Origin: NORP181 sp047623555
GTDB taxonomy: Bacteria; Pseudomonadota; Alphaproteobacteria; Rhodobacterales; Rhodobacteraceae
Direction: 5' to 3'
DNA: 64,000 nt
NCBI GenBank assembly: GCA_047623555.1
Contig: JBLHMP010000005.1
Span: 1-64,000 of the forward strand
The notes beneath the pieces are model-generated. The model saw only the letters and a program-made list of their open reading frames with translations, made no database searches and was not told where the DNA came from. How positions within the stretch are numbered: the stretch's first letter is position 1; every line of letters begins with the position of its first letter. Shown here piece after piece: positions 8,416-17,560 of this stretch. The translations under genes and the position numbers were made by a program.

Positions 8416-9795
8416 CTAGACCTCGCGACCGTCGCTCTGTGGCATCAGATGCTGAATCGAGTTTGCGTAGAACTGCAAGATCTCACGTTTGTTTGGATTG
8501 AGCGTATAGCGACCATCATTTTCGGTCACCAAACCACGCGCAACCATATGGCGCAGCCCGAACTTGATTGAATTCTCCTTGTCGTGGCGTGGGATACGGA
8601 CATTAGCGGCGGGCAGCACATCAATCATCACATCAAACGCATGCTCCAGTTCGGCGTGGTTCATCGGTGCGTTGTTTAAAACCAGCGAGGACAGCACCGG
8701 CACTGGCAAGACCGGCACAACCGCGCCAATCCGCTTTATCAGCGCCTCGGCCAAGGGGACGGTCAAATCGCACCCACCTTGCCCCTGACTGAAATCACGC
8801 AGCGACAGCGGCTCTCCGGTGCTCACGGCGGCATAGCCGAATTTATGATAACGGCCGATCAGCCGCAGGCAAATCTGTTTGATGGTTTTGCCCGCAATCA
8901 CCCCAATCCGCGCCTTAAACCGATGTTCCGGATCATTGGCGGCGGTGGTCAGGATTTGATCCTCAAGCACCCGATCGTAATTGAGCGCCACCGGCACAAA
9001 CACAACATCGCCCACCTCAGAGTCAAACCCGTCGATGATATATTTCAACAACCCAAGTTTTGGCGGCATCAACGCCCCCGAAAGACTAAGCCCGCCTTCG
9101 GGGAACACCGCCTGCGTCACACCAGCATCCGTCGCCAACCCCACATAGCGGGCCAGAACTTTGCGATATAGCTCATTACGCGATTTGCGGCGGATAAAAT
9201 AGGCCCCCATGGCCCGGATCAATCGACTAAGCGGCCAAACCCGCGCCCATTCCCCCACCGCATAGGACAACGCAGACCGTTCAGCGACCAGATAGGTGAC
9301 AAGAACATAGTCCATATTACTGCGATGGTTCATCACAAATATCACGGTGGCGTCCGGGTCGATGTTTTTAAACCCATCTTCATCATATTGGCTTAGGCGG
9401 ACACGATATAATGCATTGCTCAGGAAACGGGCGGCGCGGATGGCAAAACCAAAATAGGCCGAGGCCGAAAACGACGGCACGATCTCGCGCGCATAGCTGC
9501 GGGCCTCTTCAAATGCGACGTTTTCCGGGACACCGGTTTCTTTGGCATGGGCCGCAACCGCCTGACTGACCTGCGGGTCATAGATCAGCCGTTGGATCAT
9601 GTCGTATCGACGGGCGAGCTTGAACGGTTGGATCGGCCGCTCAAGCCGCGTGTTCAATCGCGCAACTGCTTTTTCAAGCCGTCGGCGGAAAAACCAGCGC
9701 ACCGACGGGATCATCACCTTGTCCAACGCCGCGATCACCGCAAGAACCAGCATCAACACTAACAACCAAAGCGGCATTTCCACAGTTTGCGTCAT
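8416..9795 (-). CDS. Glycerol-3-phosphate O-acyltransferase-like protein
   Basis: 459 aa, with a single N-terminal membrane segment (LLVLMLVLAVIAALD) and a PlsB/PlsC-type acyltransferase domain. The H(x)4D catalytic motif is NHRSNMD near residue 155, and FPEGGLS near 220 matches the G3P-binding block. It probably acylates glycerol-3-phosphate in phospholipid synthesis. It is shorter than E. coli PlsB (about 807 aa) but matches the alphaproteobacterial PlsB-like family. It sits between ccr and ecm without an obvious shared operon; its stop is 155 bp upstream of the ccr start. Confidence 0.85.
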   Translation of the reverse strand: MTQTVEMPLWLLVLMLVLAVIAALDKVMIPSVRWFFRRRLEKAVARLNTRLERPIQPFKLARRYDMIQRLIYDPQVSQAVAAHAKETGVPENVAFEEARSYAREIVPSFSASAYFGFAIRAARFLSNALYRVRLSQYDEDGFKNIDPDATVIFVMNHRSNMDYVLVTYLVAERSALSYAVGEWARVWPLSRLIRAMGAYFIRRKSRNELYRKVLARYVGLATDAGVTQAVFPEGGLSLSGALMPPKLGLLKYIIDGFDSEVGDVVFVPVALNYDRVLEDQILTTAANDPEHRFKARIGVIAGKTIKQICLRLIGRYHKFGYAAVSTGEPLSLRDFSQGQGGCDLTVPLAEALIKRIGAVVPVLPVPVLSSLVLNNAPMNHAELEHAFDVMIDVLPAANVRIPRHDKENSIKFGLRHMVARGLVTENDGRYTLNPNKREILQFYANSIQHLMPQSDGREV

Positions 9796-9868
9796 ACAAC
9801 CCAGCCTGCCATCAAAATCATGCGGTCACAATCATTTCCATTCAACAGCCATGCCGCAGCGCAGCGAA

Positions 9869-9897
9869 TTGACATAAGCCGAAAATTGCGATTTAGA
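9869..9897 (+). promoter_or_regulatory. Possible sigma-70 promoter of ecm
   Basis: A perfect -35 (TTGACA, 9869-9874) is followed after 17 bp by a weak -10-like TTTAGA (9892-9897). An alternative -10 TATAAT lies at 9912-9917 but has no well-spaced -35. Either would serve ecm, which starts at 9944. Confidence 0.35.
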
Positions 9898-9943
9898 CAA
9901 CGAAGACGTAATATAATTACCCAACCGATTGACGAGGCTATCA

Positions 9944-11911
9944 ATGTCGCATTCGCAAAAAGACCGCCCCTGGCTGATCCGCACCTATGCCGGACATTCC
10001 ACCGCACAGGCATCAAACGCGCTGTATCGCGGCAATCTGGCCAAGGGTCAGACCGGGCTTTCGGTGGCTTTCGATCTGCCGACACAAACCGGATATGACA
10101 GCGACCATGTGCTGGCCAAAGGCGAAGTGGGCAAAGTTGGCGTCCCTGTCACCCATTTGGGCGATATGCTGGCCCTGTTCGACAATATCCCGCTTGAGCA
10201 GATGAACACGTCAATGACTATCAACGCCACAGCGCCGTGGTTGTTGGCATTATACATAGCCGCCGCCGAAGAACAGGGCGCCGATGTGACCCAGCTGCAA
10301 GGCACAGTTCAGAACGACATCATCAAAGAATACCTGTCGCGCGGTACGTATATTTGCCCGCCAAAACCATCGTTGAAACTGATCACTGATGTGGCGGCCT
10401 ATTGCTATACCAACGTGCCAAAATGGAACCCGATGAACGTGTGTTCGTACCATTTGCAAGAGGCCGGGGCGACGCCCGAGCAGGAATTGGCCTTTGCCCT
10501 GGCAACGGCACAGGCAGTTTTGGATGGGCTAAAGGGCCAGGTCCCCGACGAAGATTTCCCGCGTCTGGTTGGCCGAATTTCGTTTTTCGTCAATGCCGGC
10601 ATCCGCTTTGTGACCGAAATGTGCAAAATGCGGGCGTTTGTCGATCTGTGGGATGAAATCTGTGCAAACCGTTATGGCGTCACAGACCCCAAATACCGCC
10701 GCTTTCGCTATGGGGTGCAGGTCAATTCGCTTGGCCTGACCGAGCAGCAACCAGAGAATAACGTTTACCGTATTCTCATTGAAATGCTGGCGGTGACCCT
10801 ATCCAAAAACGCCCGCGCCCGTGCGGTGCAGTTGCCCGCCTGGAACGAAGCATTGGGATTGCCGCGCCCGTGGGATCAGCAATGGTCGATGCGGATGCAG
10901 CAGATTTTGGCCTATGAAACCGACCTGTTGGAATTTGACGATCTGTTTGATCAAAATCCGGCAATTGATGCCAAAGTTGAAAGCCTGAAAGAAGGCGCGC
11001 GCGCCGAGCTGGCCAATCTTGAGAGCATGGGCGGCGCGATCTCCGCTATTGAGTACATGAAATCGCGGCTGGTGGATTCCAACGCCGAGCGGCTTAACCG
11101 GATCGAATCCGGGGAGACCACGGTGGTTGGTGTGAACAAATTCACCACGACCGAACCGTCGCCGTTGATTGGCGACGATGGCGGCATCATGGTTGTTGAC
11201 CCGGCCGGCGAGGCAGATCAGATCAGCCGTTTGAACCAATGGCGCAAAGACCGTGACCCAGATGCGGTTCAGGCCGCGCTGACCGCGTTGCAGGATGCCG
11301 CCCGCACGGGCACCAATATCATGGTGCCGTCGATTGCCGCGGCCAAGGTCGGCGTCACCACCGGCGAATGGGCCGAACAGATGCGCATTGTTTTTGGCAC
11401 CTATCGCGGCCCGACCGGCGTGTCCGAATCAGTGTCCAACAAGACCGAAGGCCTTGAGAAAATTCGCACTGCTGTGGATGCGGTCAGCGATAAACTGGGC
11501 CGTCGCCTAAAATTATTGGTTGGAAAACCGGGGCTGGACGGGCATTCAAACGGGGCAGAGCAAATTGCTGTTCGCGCACGCGACTGCGGAATGGACATCG
11601 CCTATGATGGCATTCGATTGACCCCACAAGAAATTGTAGACGCAGCAATTGCGGAAGATGTGCATGTTATCGGGCTCTCAATTCTGTCTGGAAGCCATGT
11701 TTCCCTAGTAAAAGATGTCGTAGACAAAATGAAAAGCGCCGGGATCGGTCATATACCAGTTATTGTTGGAGGAATCATCCCAAGCGATGACATTCTTAGA
11801 TTGCAAAAAATGGGAGTAGCAAAAATTTACACTCCCAAAAACTTTATGCTAAATGCAATTATGTTTGATGTAATTGCATTGATTGACGATAAACTAATTG
11901 CCGCAGAATAG
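9944..11911 (+). CDS. ecm: Ethylmalonyl-CoA mutase (B12-dependent)
   Basis: Converts (2R)-ethylmalonyl-CoA to (2S)-methylsuccinyl-CoA in the EMC pathway (also called meaA). 655 aa. The N-terminal substrate barrel begins with DRPWLIRTYAGHSTA, and a C-terminal cobalamin domain carries the DxHxxG motif as DGHSNG near residue 535. The ATG at 9944, with GACGAGG 6 bp upstream, is preferred over an in-frame TTG at 9929. The last 300 bases (from about 11620) are markedly AT-richer than the rest, suggesting a recombination boundary inside the gene. ccr lies on the other strand about 1.7 kb away. Confidence 0.93.
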   Translation: MSHSQKDRPWLIRTYAGHSTAQASNALYRGNLAKGQTGLSVAFDLPTQTGYDSDHVLAKGEVGKVGVPVTHLGDMLALFDNIPLEQMNTSMTINATAPWLLALYIAAAEEQGADVTQLQGTVQNDIIKEYLSRGTYICPPKPSLKLITDVAAYCYTNVPKWNPMNVCSYHLQEAGATPEQELAFALATAQAVLDGLKGQVPDEDFPRLVGRISFFVNAGIRFVTEMCKMRAFVDLWDEICANRYGVTDPKYRRFRYGVQVNSLGLTEQQPENNVYRILIEMLAVTLSKNARARAVQLPAWNEALGLPRPWDQQWSMRMQQILAYETDLLEFDDLFDQNPAIDAKVESLKEGARAELANLESMGGAISAIEYMKSRLVDSNAERLNRIESGETTVVGVNKFTTTEPSPLIGDDGGIMVVDPAGEADQISRLNQWRKDRDPDAVQAALTALQDAARTGTNIMVPSIAAAKVGVTTGEWAEQMRIVFGTYRGPTGVSESVSNKTEGLEKIRTAVDAVSDKLGRRLKLLVGKPGLDGHSNGAEQIAVRARDCGMDIAYDGIRLTPQEIVDAAIAEDVHVIGLSILSGSHVSLVKDVVDKMKSAGIGHIPVIVGGIIPSDDILRLQKMGVAKIYTPKNFMLNAIMFDVIALIDDKLIAAE

Positions 11912-12020
11912 CAAAATACCACCCAGAACTCAAAAATTGATGCTGAACAGATTCAATATTGTTGTTACATATCCCCAACATCGAATCAAATGAATGCGAC
12001 AGAGATCGCGGGAGTAGAAT

Positions 12021-12329
12021 ATGAACATTGATCTGAACACAATGACTCGGAAAGAGTTGACGAAACTTGCAAAAGACGTTGACAAAGCGATTTCGGATGC
12101 AGACGGTCGTGATCGCCGCGAGGCACTAAAAGCTGCAGAAGAAGCCGTTGCAAAGTATGGGTTTTCTCTGAGCGAGATTTCCGGTGGAAAAGGCAAGCGC
12201 GGCAAAGCCGCCGCAAAATACCGCAATCCTTCGAACCACGAACAAACATGGTCGGGAATGGGTCGTAAACCGCATTGGATCCACGAAGCTCTATCCAGCG
12301 GCGCTGACATTACCGATTTGGAAATCTGA
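12021..12329 (+). CDS. hvrA: H-NS family nucleoid-associated regulator (HvrA type)
   Basis: 102-aa small DNA-binding protein. An N-terminal coiled-coil oligomerisation region spans residues 1-50. A linker rich in Gly and Lys (SGGKGKRGKAAAK) leads to the H-NS C-terminal DNA-binding motif YRNPSNHEQTWSGMGRKP at about 67-84. In Rhodobacter, HvrA modulates photosynthesis and nitrogen-fixation genes; here it may be a general xenogeneic silencer. It lies in an AT-rich stretch between ecm and deoD and is followed by deoD after 19 bp. Confidence 0.88.
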   Translation: MNIDLNTMTRKELTKLAKDVDKAISDADGRDRREALKAAEEAVAKYGFSLSEISGGKGKRGKAAAKYRNPSNHEQTWSGMGRKPHWIHEALSSGADITDLEI

Positions 12330-12348
12330 TCGCTAAAGGATTAATGCA

Positions 12349-13056
12349 ATGACAATTCATATCGGGGCAAATCCTGGCGATATTGCAGAAACGGTTCTTT
12401 TGCCAGGGGATCCTTATCGCGCTAAATGGGCTGCCGAAACTTTTTTGACTGACGTTCGTTTGGTCAACGAAGTTCGCGGAATGCTTGGGTTTACAGGGAT
12501 GTGGAATGGCCACCCTGTAACAATTCAGGGCAGCGGCATGGGAATGCCATCACTTTCTATCTATGTTAACGAATTAATTCGCGATTTTGATGCCAAAACC
12601 CTGATCCGTATCGGATCATGTGGTGGCATGCAGGATCATGTAAATGTGCGCGATGTCATTGTGGCAATGTCCGCCAGTTCGCTCAATACTCCGTCGCGGG
12701 GTATTTTTCGCGAATTCAATTTCGCCCCCTGTGCGGACTGGTCCCTGCTTGAGGCCGCCGTTAAGGCCGCCAAGGCCAAGGGCACCACAACCCATGTGGG
12801 CGGGATTTATTCGTCGGATGTGTTTTATGACGAACGTCCTGATCTGAATGAACAGATGATGCGTCACGGCATTCTGGGCGTCGAAATGGAGGCTGCCGAG
12901 CTTTACATTCTTGCCGCCCGTTACGGTCGTCGCGCATTGGCGGTTCTGACGGTTTCGGATCATCTGAAAACCGGCGAATCCTTGCCCGCAGACCAACGCG
13001 AACGCAGCTTCGGCGATATGGTTGAAATTGCCTTAACCGCGGCTTTTGACAGCTAA
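12349..13056 (+). CDS. deoD: Purine-nucleoside phosphorylase, DeoD type
   Basis: Phosphorolysis of purine (deoxy)nucleosides to base and (deoxy)ribose-1-phosphate. 235 aa, the usual hexameric DeoD length. Motifs are GSGMGMPSLSIY near residue 64, RIGSCGG near 87, VEMEAAELY near 177 and the catalytic TVSDH near 203. It follows the H-NS-like gene closely. The first half is AT-richer than the second, with the change near 12620-12700. It ends at a bidirectional hairpin. Confidence 0.93.
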   Translation: MTIHIGANPGDIAETVLLPGDPYRAKWAAETFLTDVRLVNEVRGMLGFTGMWNGHPVTIQGSGMGMPSLSIYVNELIRDFDAKTLIRIGSCGGMQDHVNVRDVIVAMSASSLNTPSRGIFREFNFAPCADWSLLEAAVKAAKAKGTTTHVGGIYSSDVFYDERPDLNEQMMRHGILGVEMEAAELYILAARYGRRALAVLTVSDHLKTGESLPADQRERSFGDMVEIALTAAFDS

Positions 13057-13060
13057 CCCA

Positions 13061-13087
13061 ATAGGCCGGGCGTTTTGTCCGGCCTAT
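13061..13087. terminator. Bidirectional terminator hairpin
   Basis: A 9-bp perfect stem (ATAGGCCGG / CCGGCCTAT) with a 9-nt loop containing TTTT lies between convergent deoD and the DUF1989 gene. It overlaps the DUF1989 stop codon. Confidence 0.7.
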
Positions 13088-13935
13088 ACCGCATCGCCAT
13101 GCGACCCATCATAACCGTTTTGATCTGGCTGGGTCCAATTACCTAACGCGCCCTTAGCTGGTTCAAAAACCTCAACCAACAATGGAAAACAGGCGGCGGA
13201 ATCGCTGGAATGTTCGCTTGAACAATCGCCGCCGGGACAGGCGCTTAGCCCCCCAAGCAAGTCGATTTCAGCAAAGAACTCAAGATAATCTCCGGGTCTG
13301 ACCGGGCTGGCCTTCATGAAATACTGTCCGGTATCGCGGGTGAATCCCGTGCACATGAAAACATTCAGAACGTCATGCACCAGTGGTTCGGCCTGTGCGC
13401 GTGAAATTTCCAAGTGATCGGCCAGGGCGCGGGTCAGGTTGGAATGGCAACAGTGATGGTACTGACTGCCCGCCAACAGGTTGCCGGTATAGGGATCGCA
13501 GCGCGTCCCAATCACGTCATGAACCGATCCACCAAAGGCGTCGATTCCGTACCATCCCAAACTATCCGCAAGGATCGTCACCATTGGACGCAGGTTTGGA
13601 AATCCGCTCCACATCCGGTCGCCGGTGGTCAGATGCGTGCCATGCAACGCGCGGGTTTTGCCAGAATAGAACCGTTCAGACAGATCCTGCGCGTTCCAAA
13701 GATTGAGATCCCCGACCTGAGGACCCTCAACGGATGTGATGCGAAAGAAATGCCCGGCGGGAACCTGAAACACCGATGCTTCACGTGGCGCAACCAGAAC
13801 TTCGCCAGTTTTGCGCGCCTGCGTTCGGGCTTTTTGATAAAGTGGCAAGTCCGGTTGGGGCAACGCCGCAACCGGATAACAAATCACCGGAGCAACAGCG
13901 CGTCGGGCTGCCGCATCTTTGGGTTCGCCTATCAA
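13084..13935 (-). CDS. DUF1989 / urea carboxylase-associated family protein
   Basis: About 283 aa. The C-terminal two thirds match the urea-carboxylase-associated (DUF1989) family: FQVPAGHFFRITSVEGPQVGDLNLWNA, then NLRPMVTILADSLG, and a cysteine-bearing HHCCHSN and MCTGFTRDTG. The family accompanies urea amidolyase or aminomethyltransferase-like genes, and its chemistry is unclear. No ATG fits. The frame runs on into sdhB, but a TTG at 13935 overlaps the sdhB TGA (TTGA), and a GTG at 13887 is an alternative. The position suggests a tail gene of the sdh operon. Confidence 0.8.
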   Translation of the reverse strand: MIGEPKDAAARRAVAPVICYPVAALPQPDLPLYQKARTQARKTGEVLVAPREASVFQVPAGHFFRITSVEGPQVGDLNLWNAQDLSERFYSGKTRALHGTHLTTGDRMWSGFPNLRPMVTILADSLGWYGIDAFGGSVHDVIGTRCDPYTGNLLAGSQYHHCCHSNLTRALADHLEISRAQAEPLVHDVLNVFMCTGFTRDTGQYFMKASPVRPGDYLEFFAEIDLLGGLSACPGGDCSSEHSSDSAACFPLLVEVFEPAKGALGNWTQPDQNGYDGSHGDAV

Positions 13936-14711
13936 ACTGCCCGCTCGACCATCATTTTTTTGATCTCGGAAATAGCCTGAGCCGGGTTCAGGCCTTTGGG
14001 GCAGGTTTTGGCGCAGTTCATAATGGTGTGGCAGCGGTAGAGCTTGAACGGGTCTTCCAATTCGTCCAACCGCTCTCCGGTGGCTTCGTCGCGGCTGTCG
14101 ATGATCCAGCGATAGGCGTGCAGCAACGCGGCTGGCCCAAGATAGCGATCGCCGTTCCACCAATATGATGGGCAGGATGTCGAACAGCAGGCGCACATGA
14201 CACATTCATAAAGACCGTCCAGTTTTTTGCGGTCATCAATGGTCTGTTTCCACTCTTTCGCCGGGCGGTTGGTTTTGGTTTCCAGCCACGGCATGATCGA
14301 CGCATGCTGTGCATAAAAATGCGTCAGATCCGGGATCAAATCACGGACAATCGGCAGATGCGGCAGCGGGTAAATCTTAACGTCGCCTTTAACCTCGTCC
14401 ATGCCATAGATGCAGGCCAGCGTATTGATCCCGTCGATGTTCATCGCGCAGGACCCGCAAATGCCTTCGCGGCAAGACCGCCGAAACGTCAGGGTCGGGT
14501 CGATCTCATTTTTGATCTTGATCAGCGCATCAAGGATCATCGGGCCACAGGTATCCATATCAACGAAATATGTATCCACACGTGGGTTAGCGCCATCATC
14601 CGGCGTCCAGCGGTAAATCTGGAATTTCCGAACGTTGGTGGCACCGTCGGGTTTTGGCCATGTTTTCCCGGTTGTCATACGGGAATTCTTTGGCAGGGTC
14701 AGTTGAACCAT
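13932..14711 (-). CDS. sdhB: Succinate dehydrogenase iron-sulfur subunit
   Basis: Complex II electron-transfer subunit, 259 aa. The 2Fe-2S cluster region CREGICGSCAMNI is near residue 80. The 4Fe-4S and 3Fe-4S ligands lie in CVMCACCSTSCPS and CHTIMNCAKTCPKGLNP towards the C-terminus. It is the last classical gene of sdhCDAB, separated from sdhA by 121 bp that hold no gene but contain the palindrome CCCGGGG-T-CCCCGGG at 14737-14751. Confidence 0.97.
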   Translation of the reverse strand: MVQLTLPKNSRMTTGKTWPKPDGATNVRKFQIYRWTPDDGANPRVDTYFVDMDTCGPMILDALIKIKNEIDPTLTFRRSCREGICGSCAMNIDGINTLACIYGMDEVKGDVKIYPLPHLPIVRDLIPDLTHFYAQHASIMPWLETKTNRPAKEWKQTIDDRKKLDGLYECVMCACCSTSCPSYWWNGDRYLGPAALLHAYRWIIDSRDEATGERLDELEDPFKLYRCHTIMNCAKTCPKGLNPAQAISEIKKMMVERAV

Positions 14712-14832
14712 TATGTCGCCTCCAACAAGATGAGCGCCCGGGGTCCCCGGGAAAGTTTACGTTTGAGTCGAAACAGAGGCTGGCGGCGATGGGTAATGTT
14801 ATCAATTGCCACTGTGCTGCCTCGGTTCAACA

Positions 14833-16638
14833 TCAGAATGTCCGCGCTTTGGGCGCGACACGGTCAAGGCTGATGCCGCCTTCGGCCTCGGTTGTCAGGG
14901 GTTCAACGACCACCGGACGATAGCTTAGGTCGACCTGATTGCCATCGACGCGCGAAATCGTATGGACACGCCAGTTTTCATCGTCGCGTTCGCTGTAATC
15001 CTCGTGTGCGTGGGCACCGCGGCTTTCGGTGCGCGCAGCCGCCCCAACAATGGTGGCCAATGCGTTTGGCATCAGATTGGTCAGCTCCAGCGTTTCCATC
15101 AGATCGCTGTTCCAGATCAACGACCGGTCGGTCACGTGCAGATCGTCCAGCTTGGCAGCTATCGTGCCCATTTTTTCAACGCCGTCAGCCAAGGATTTAG
15201 TGGTGCGGAAAACAGCCGCATCCGTTTGCATGGTTTTCTGCATTTCCAAACGAAGCTCAGCCGTGGCGATACCACCACTTGCATTGCGCAACCCGTCAAA
15301 ACGGTCAAAGGCAGCATCAACGCTTGATTGGTTCAGCACCGGATTGGGCGCCTCGGCATCGACAACCTTGCCGGCGCGAATAGCTGCAGCACGGCCAAAC
15401 ACAACAAGGTCGATCAATGAATTTGACCCCAGACGGTTGGCGCCGTGAACCGACGCACATCCGGCTTCGCCAACGGCCATCAGGCCGGGCACCACTGCGT
15501 TGGGCTCACCCTCGGTTGGGTCCAAAACTTCGCCCCAATAGTTCGTCGGGATGCCGCCCATGTTGTAATGCACTGTCGGCAAAACCGGGATCGGTTCTTT
15601 GGTAACATCGACGCCCGCGAACACCTTGGCGCTCTCGGAAATGCCTGGTAAGCGTTCGGCCAACGCCTCGGCTGGCAGGTGGGCTAAATTCAAGTGCAGG
15701 TGATCGCCTTCGGACCCGACACCACGGCCTTCGCGGATTTCCATGGTCATAGAGCGGGACACGTAATCGCGTGGTGCGAGGTCTTTATATTGCGGCGCGT
15801 AACGCTCCATAAACCGTTCGCCTTCGGAATTTGTCAGGTATCCGCCTTCGCCGCGCGCGCCTTCGGTAATCAGGCAACCGGCGCCGTAAATACCGGTCGG
15901 GTGGAATTGCACGAACTCCATGTCTTGCAATGCCAATCCGGCACGTGCCACCATGCCGCCGCCATCACCCGTACAGGTGTGCGCCGACGTGGCGCTGAAA
16001 AACGCCCGGCCATAACCACCGGTGGCCAGCACGACCATCTTGGCATTGAACACATGCATGGTGCCATCGTCCAGTTTCCAGCAGACGACGCCCTGGCATT
16101 GGCCATCTTCGGACATGATCAGATCAATGGCGAAATATTCGATGTAAAATTCGGCGTTATTTTTTAGCGATTGACCATAAAGCGTGTGCAGGATCGCATG
16201 CCCGGTCCGGTCCGCCGCGGCACAAGTCCGCTGGACTGCTGGACCTTCGCCAAATTCGGTGGTGTGGCCGCCAAACGGGCGCTGATAAATCTTGCCTTCT
16301 TCGGTGCGCGAAAACGGCACACCGTAATGCTCCAATTCGTACACAGCCTGAGGGGCGTGACGCACGAGGTATTCCTGCGCATCCATATCGCCGAGCCAAT
16401 CTGACCCTTTGACCGTGTCATACATATGCCACTGCCAGTTGTCCGGGCCCATGTTGGACAGGGACGCCGCGATGCCACCCTGCGCCGCCACAGTGTGCGA
16501 ACGTGTTGGGAACACTTTGGTAATACAGGCTGTGCGCAACCCCTGTTCGGCCATACCCAACGTCGCGCGCAGTCCGGCGCCACCAGCACCCACAACCACA
16601 ACATCATAGTCATGGGTTTCGTATTCATAAGCAGCCAT
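14833..16638 (-). CDS. sdhA: Succinate dehydrogenase flavoprotein subunit
   Basis: Catalytic subunit of complex II, oxidising succinate to fumarate. 601 aa. The FAD-binding GAGGAGLRA is at about residues 17-25, the covalent-FAD His in SHTVAAQGG near 48, and the substrate motif HTCTGDGGGM near 225 with the catalytic Arg region further on (LTEGARGEGGYL-type). It lies in the order sdhC-sdhD-sdhA-sdhB. Confidence 0.97.
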   Translation of the reverse strand: MAAYEYETHDYDVVVVGAGGAGLRATLGMAEQGLRTACITKVFPTRSHTVAAQGGIAASLSNMGPDNWQWHMYDTVKGSDWLGDMDAQEYLVRHAPQAVYELEHYGVPFSRTEEGKIYQRPFGGHTTEFGEGPAVQRTCAAADRTGHAILHTLYGQSLKNNAEFYIEYFAIDLIMSEDGQCQGVVCWKLDDGTMHVFNAKMVVLATGGYGRAFFSATSAHTCTGDGGGMVARAGLALQDMEFVQFHPTGIYGAGCLITEGARGEGGYLTNSEGERFMERYAPQYKDLAPRDYVSRSMTMEIREGRGVGSEGDHLHLNLAHLPAEALAERLPGISESAKVFAGVDVTKEPIPVLPTVHYNMGGIPTNYWGEVLDPTEGEPNAVVPGLMAVGEAGCASVHGANRLGSNSLIDLVVFGRAAAIRAGKVVDAEAPNPVLNQSSVDAAFDRFDGLRNASGGIATAELRLEMQKTMQTDAAVFRTTKSLADGVEKMGTIAAKLDDLHVTDRSLIWNSDLMETLELTNLMPNALATIVGAAARTESRGAHAHEDYSERDDENWRVHTISRVDGNQVDLSYRPVVVEPLTTEAEGGISLDRVAPKARTF

Positions 16639-16662
16639 AATCAGTCTCTTCCGTTCGGGCTC

Positions 16663-17037
16663 TTAAAGAGCGATGCGGGCAATAGCGAACAGGCCAATAA
16701 TGGCCGTGCCCCGCCAGATCAGCGCATTCGCAATCAGCAACAGTTGCTGCGTACGATGGTTGGGAACATAGTCCTCGATCACCACCTGAAGCCCCAGACG
16801 CAAATGGCTGAACACGGCCCAGATAAACATGATCGCAACCAATGCCGGAACCGGGTGCGAATAGGTTTCAAGCACCGCGTCATGGCCTGAGCCCAATGCG
16901 CCGATGAATGTGTATAGAAACAGAACCGTCAGAGGGATCAGCGCGATGGCTGTCAGACGCTGCTGCACAAAATGGCCGGTGCCAGATTTGGCAGAGCCAA
17001 GCCCGGCCACGCGCTTATAATCGGTCAGAAAAGACAT
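16663..17037 (-). CDS. sdhD: Succinate dehydrogenase membrane anchor subunit
   Basis: 124-aa membrane anchor of complex II with three hydrophobic helices. SGTGHFVQQRLTAIAL near residue 18 has the conserved QR of the family. HLRLGLQVVIEDYV near 80 contains the heme-ligand-region His and the D-Y pair. The ATG at 17037 (MSFLTDYKR) is preferred over an upstream in-frame start that would overlap sdhC. It begins 10 nt after the sdhC stop. Confidence 0.93.
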   Translation of the reverse strand: MSFLTDYKRVAGLGSAKSGTGHFVQQRLTAIALIPLTVLFLYTFIGALGSGHDAVLETYSHPVPALVAIMFIWAVFSHLRLGLQVVIEDYVPNHRTQQLLLIANALIWRGTAIIGLFAIARIAL

Positions 17038-17047
17038 GCCGTTCCCC

Positions 17048-17437
17048 TCAAGTCGCAAGAATGACGCATAAGATTGTCATCAACACGGATAACGCCGCAG
17101 CGATCTTGGCGCTACGTTCAGCGTCCTCAATCCCCATTCCGAGGCCCGCATCCCAACGCAGATGCCGAATGCCGTTGAAAAAATGGAACCAGAACGCCCA
17201 AAGCGAGGCCACCATAATCAGCAGCCCAAACCAGGACGTTAGCAGGCCATCGACAAATTCAAAATAATTCGCGCCGCTTGCTGCGGCGATGAACCACCAG
17301 ACGATCAACAATGCTGTGACCGACATGCCAACGCCAGTGATCCGGTGCAGGATCGAAAAGGCTGATGTCAGTTGAGGTCGATAGATAGAAATATGAGGCG
17401 AAAGCGGGCGATCTCCGCGATTTACATCTGCTCCCAT
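17048..17437 (-). CDS. sdhC: Succinate dehydrogenase cytochrome b556 subunit
   Basis: 129 aa and the first gene of the sdh operon. The motif RPLSPHISIYRPQLTSAFSI lies near residue 10, and SILHRITGVGM is the quinone-site region. A heme-binding His lies in FHFFNGIRHLRWD near 85. Three hydrophobic helices are visible. AAGGAG lies 5 nt before the ATG. A paired GTGATCAC element lies about 125-155 bp upstream. Confidence 0.95.
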   Translation of the reverse strand: MGADVNRGDRPLSPHISIYRPQLTSAFSILHRITGVGMSVTALLIVWWFIAAASGANYFEFVDGLLTSWFGLLIMVASLWAFWFHFFNGIRHLRWDAGLGMGIEDAERSAKIAAALSVLMTILCVILAT

Positions 17438-17560
17438 GATGGCTCCTTTCCGGATTCCGGTTGGCTTACTGTCGTTTCTAAAGTTTTTTTGCGGACTGTC
17501 ACGACCACGGATCGCTTATGTGTAAAGTTTTTCCTGAGTGCATGCAAATTTCTGCCAGTT

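Noticed and set aside
14712..14832. Small gene between sdhA and sdhB
   Set aside because: No ORF with suitable composition or ribosome site; only a short GC palindrome.
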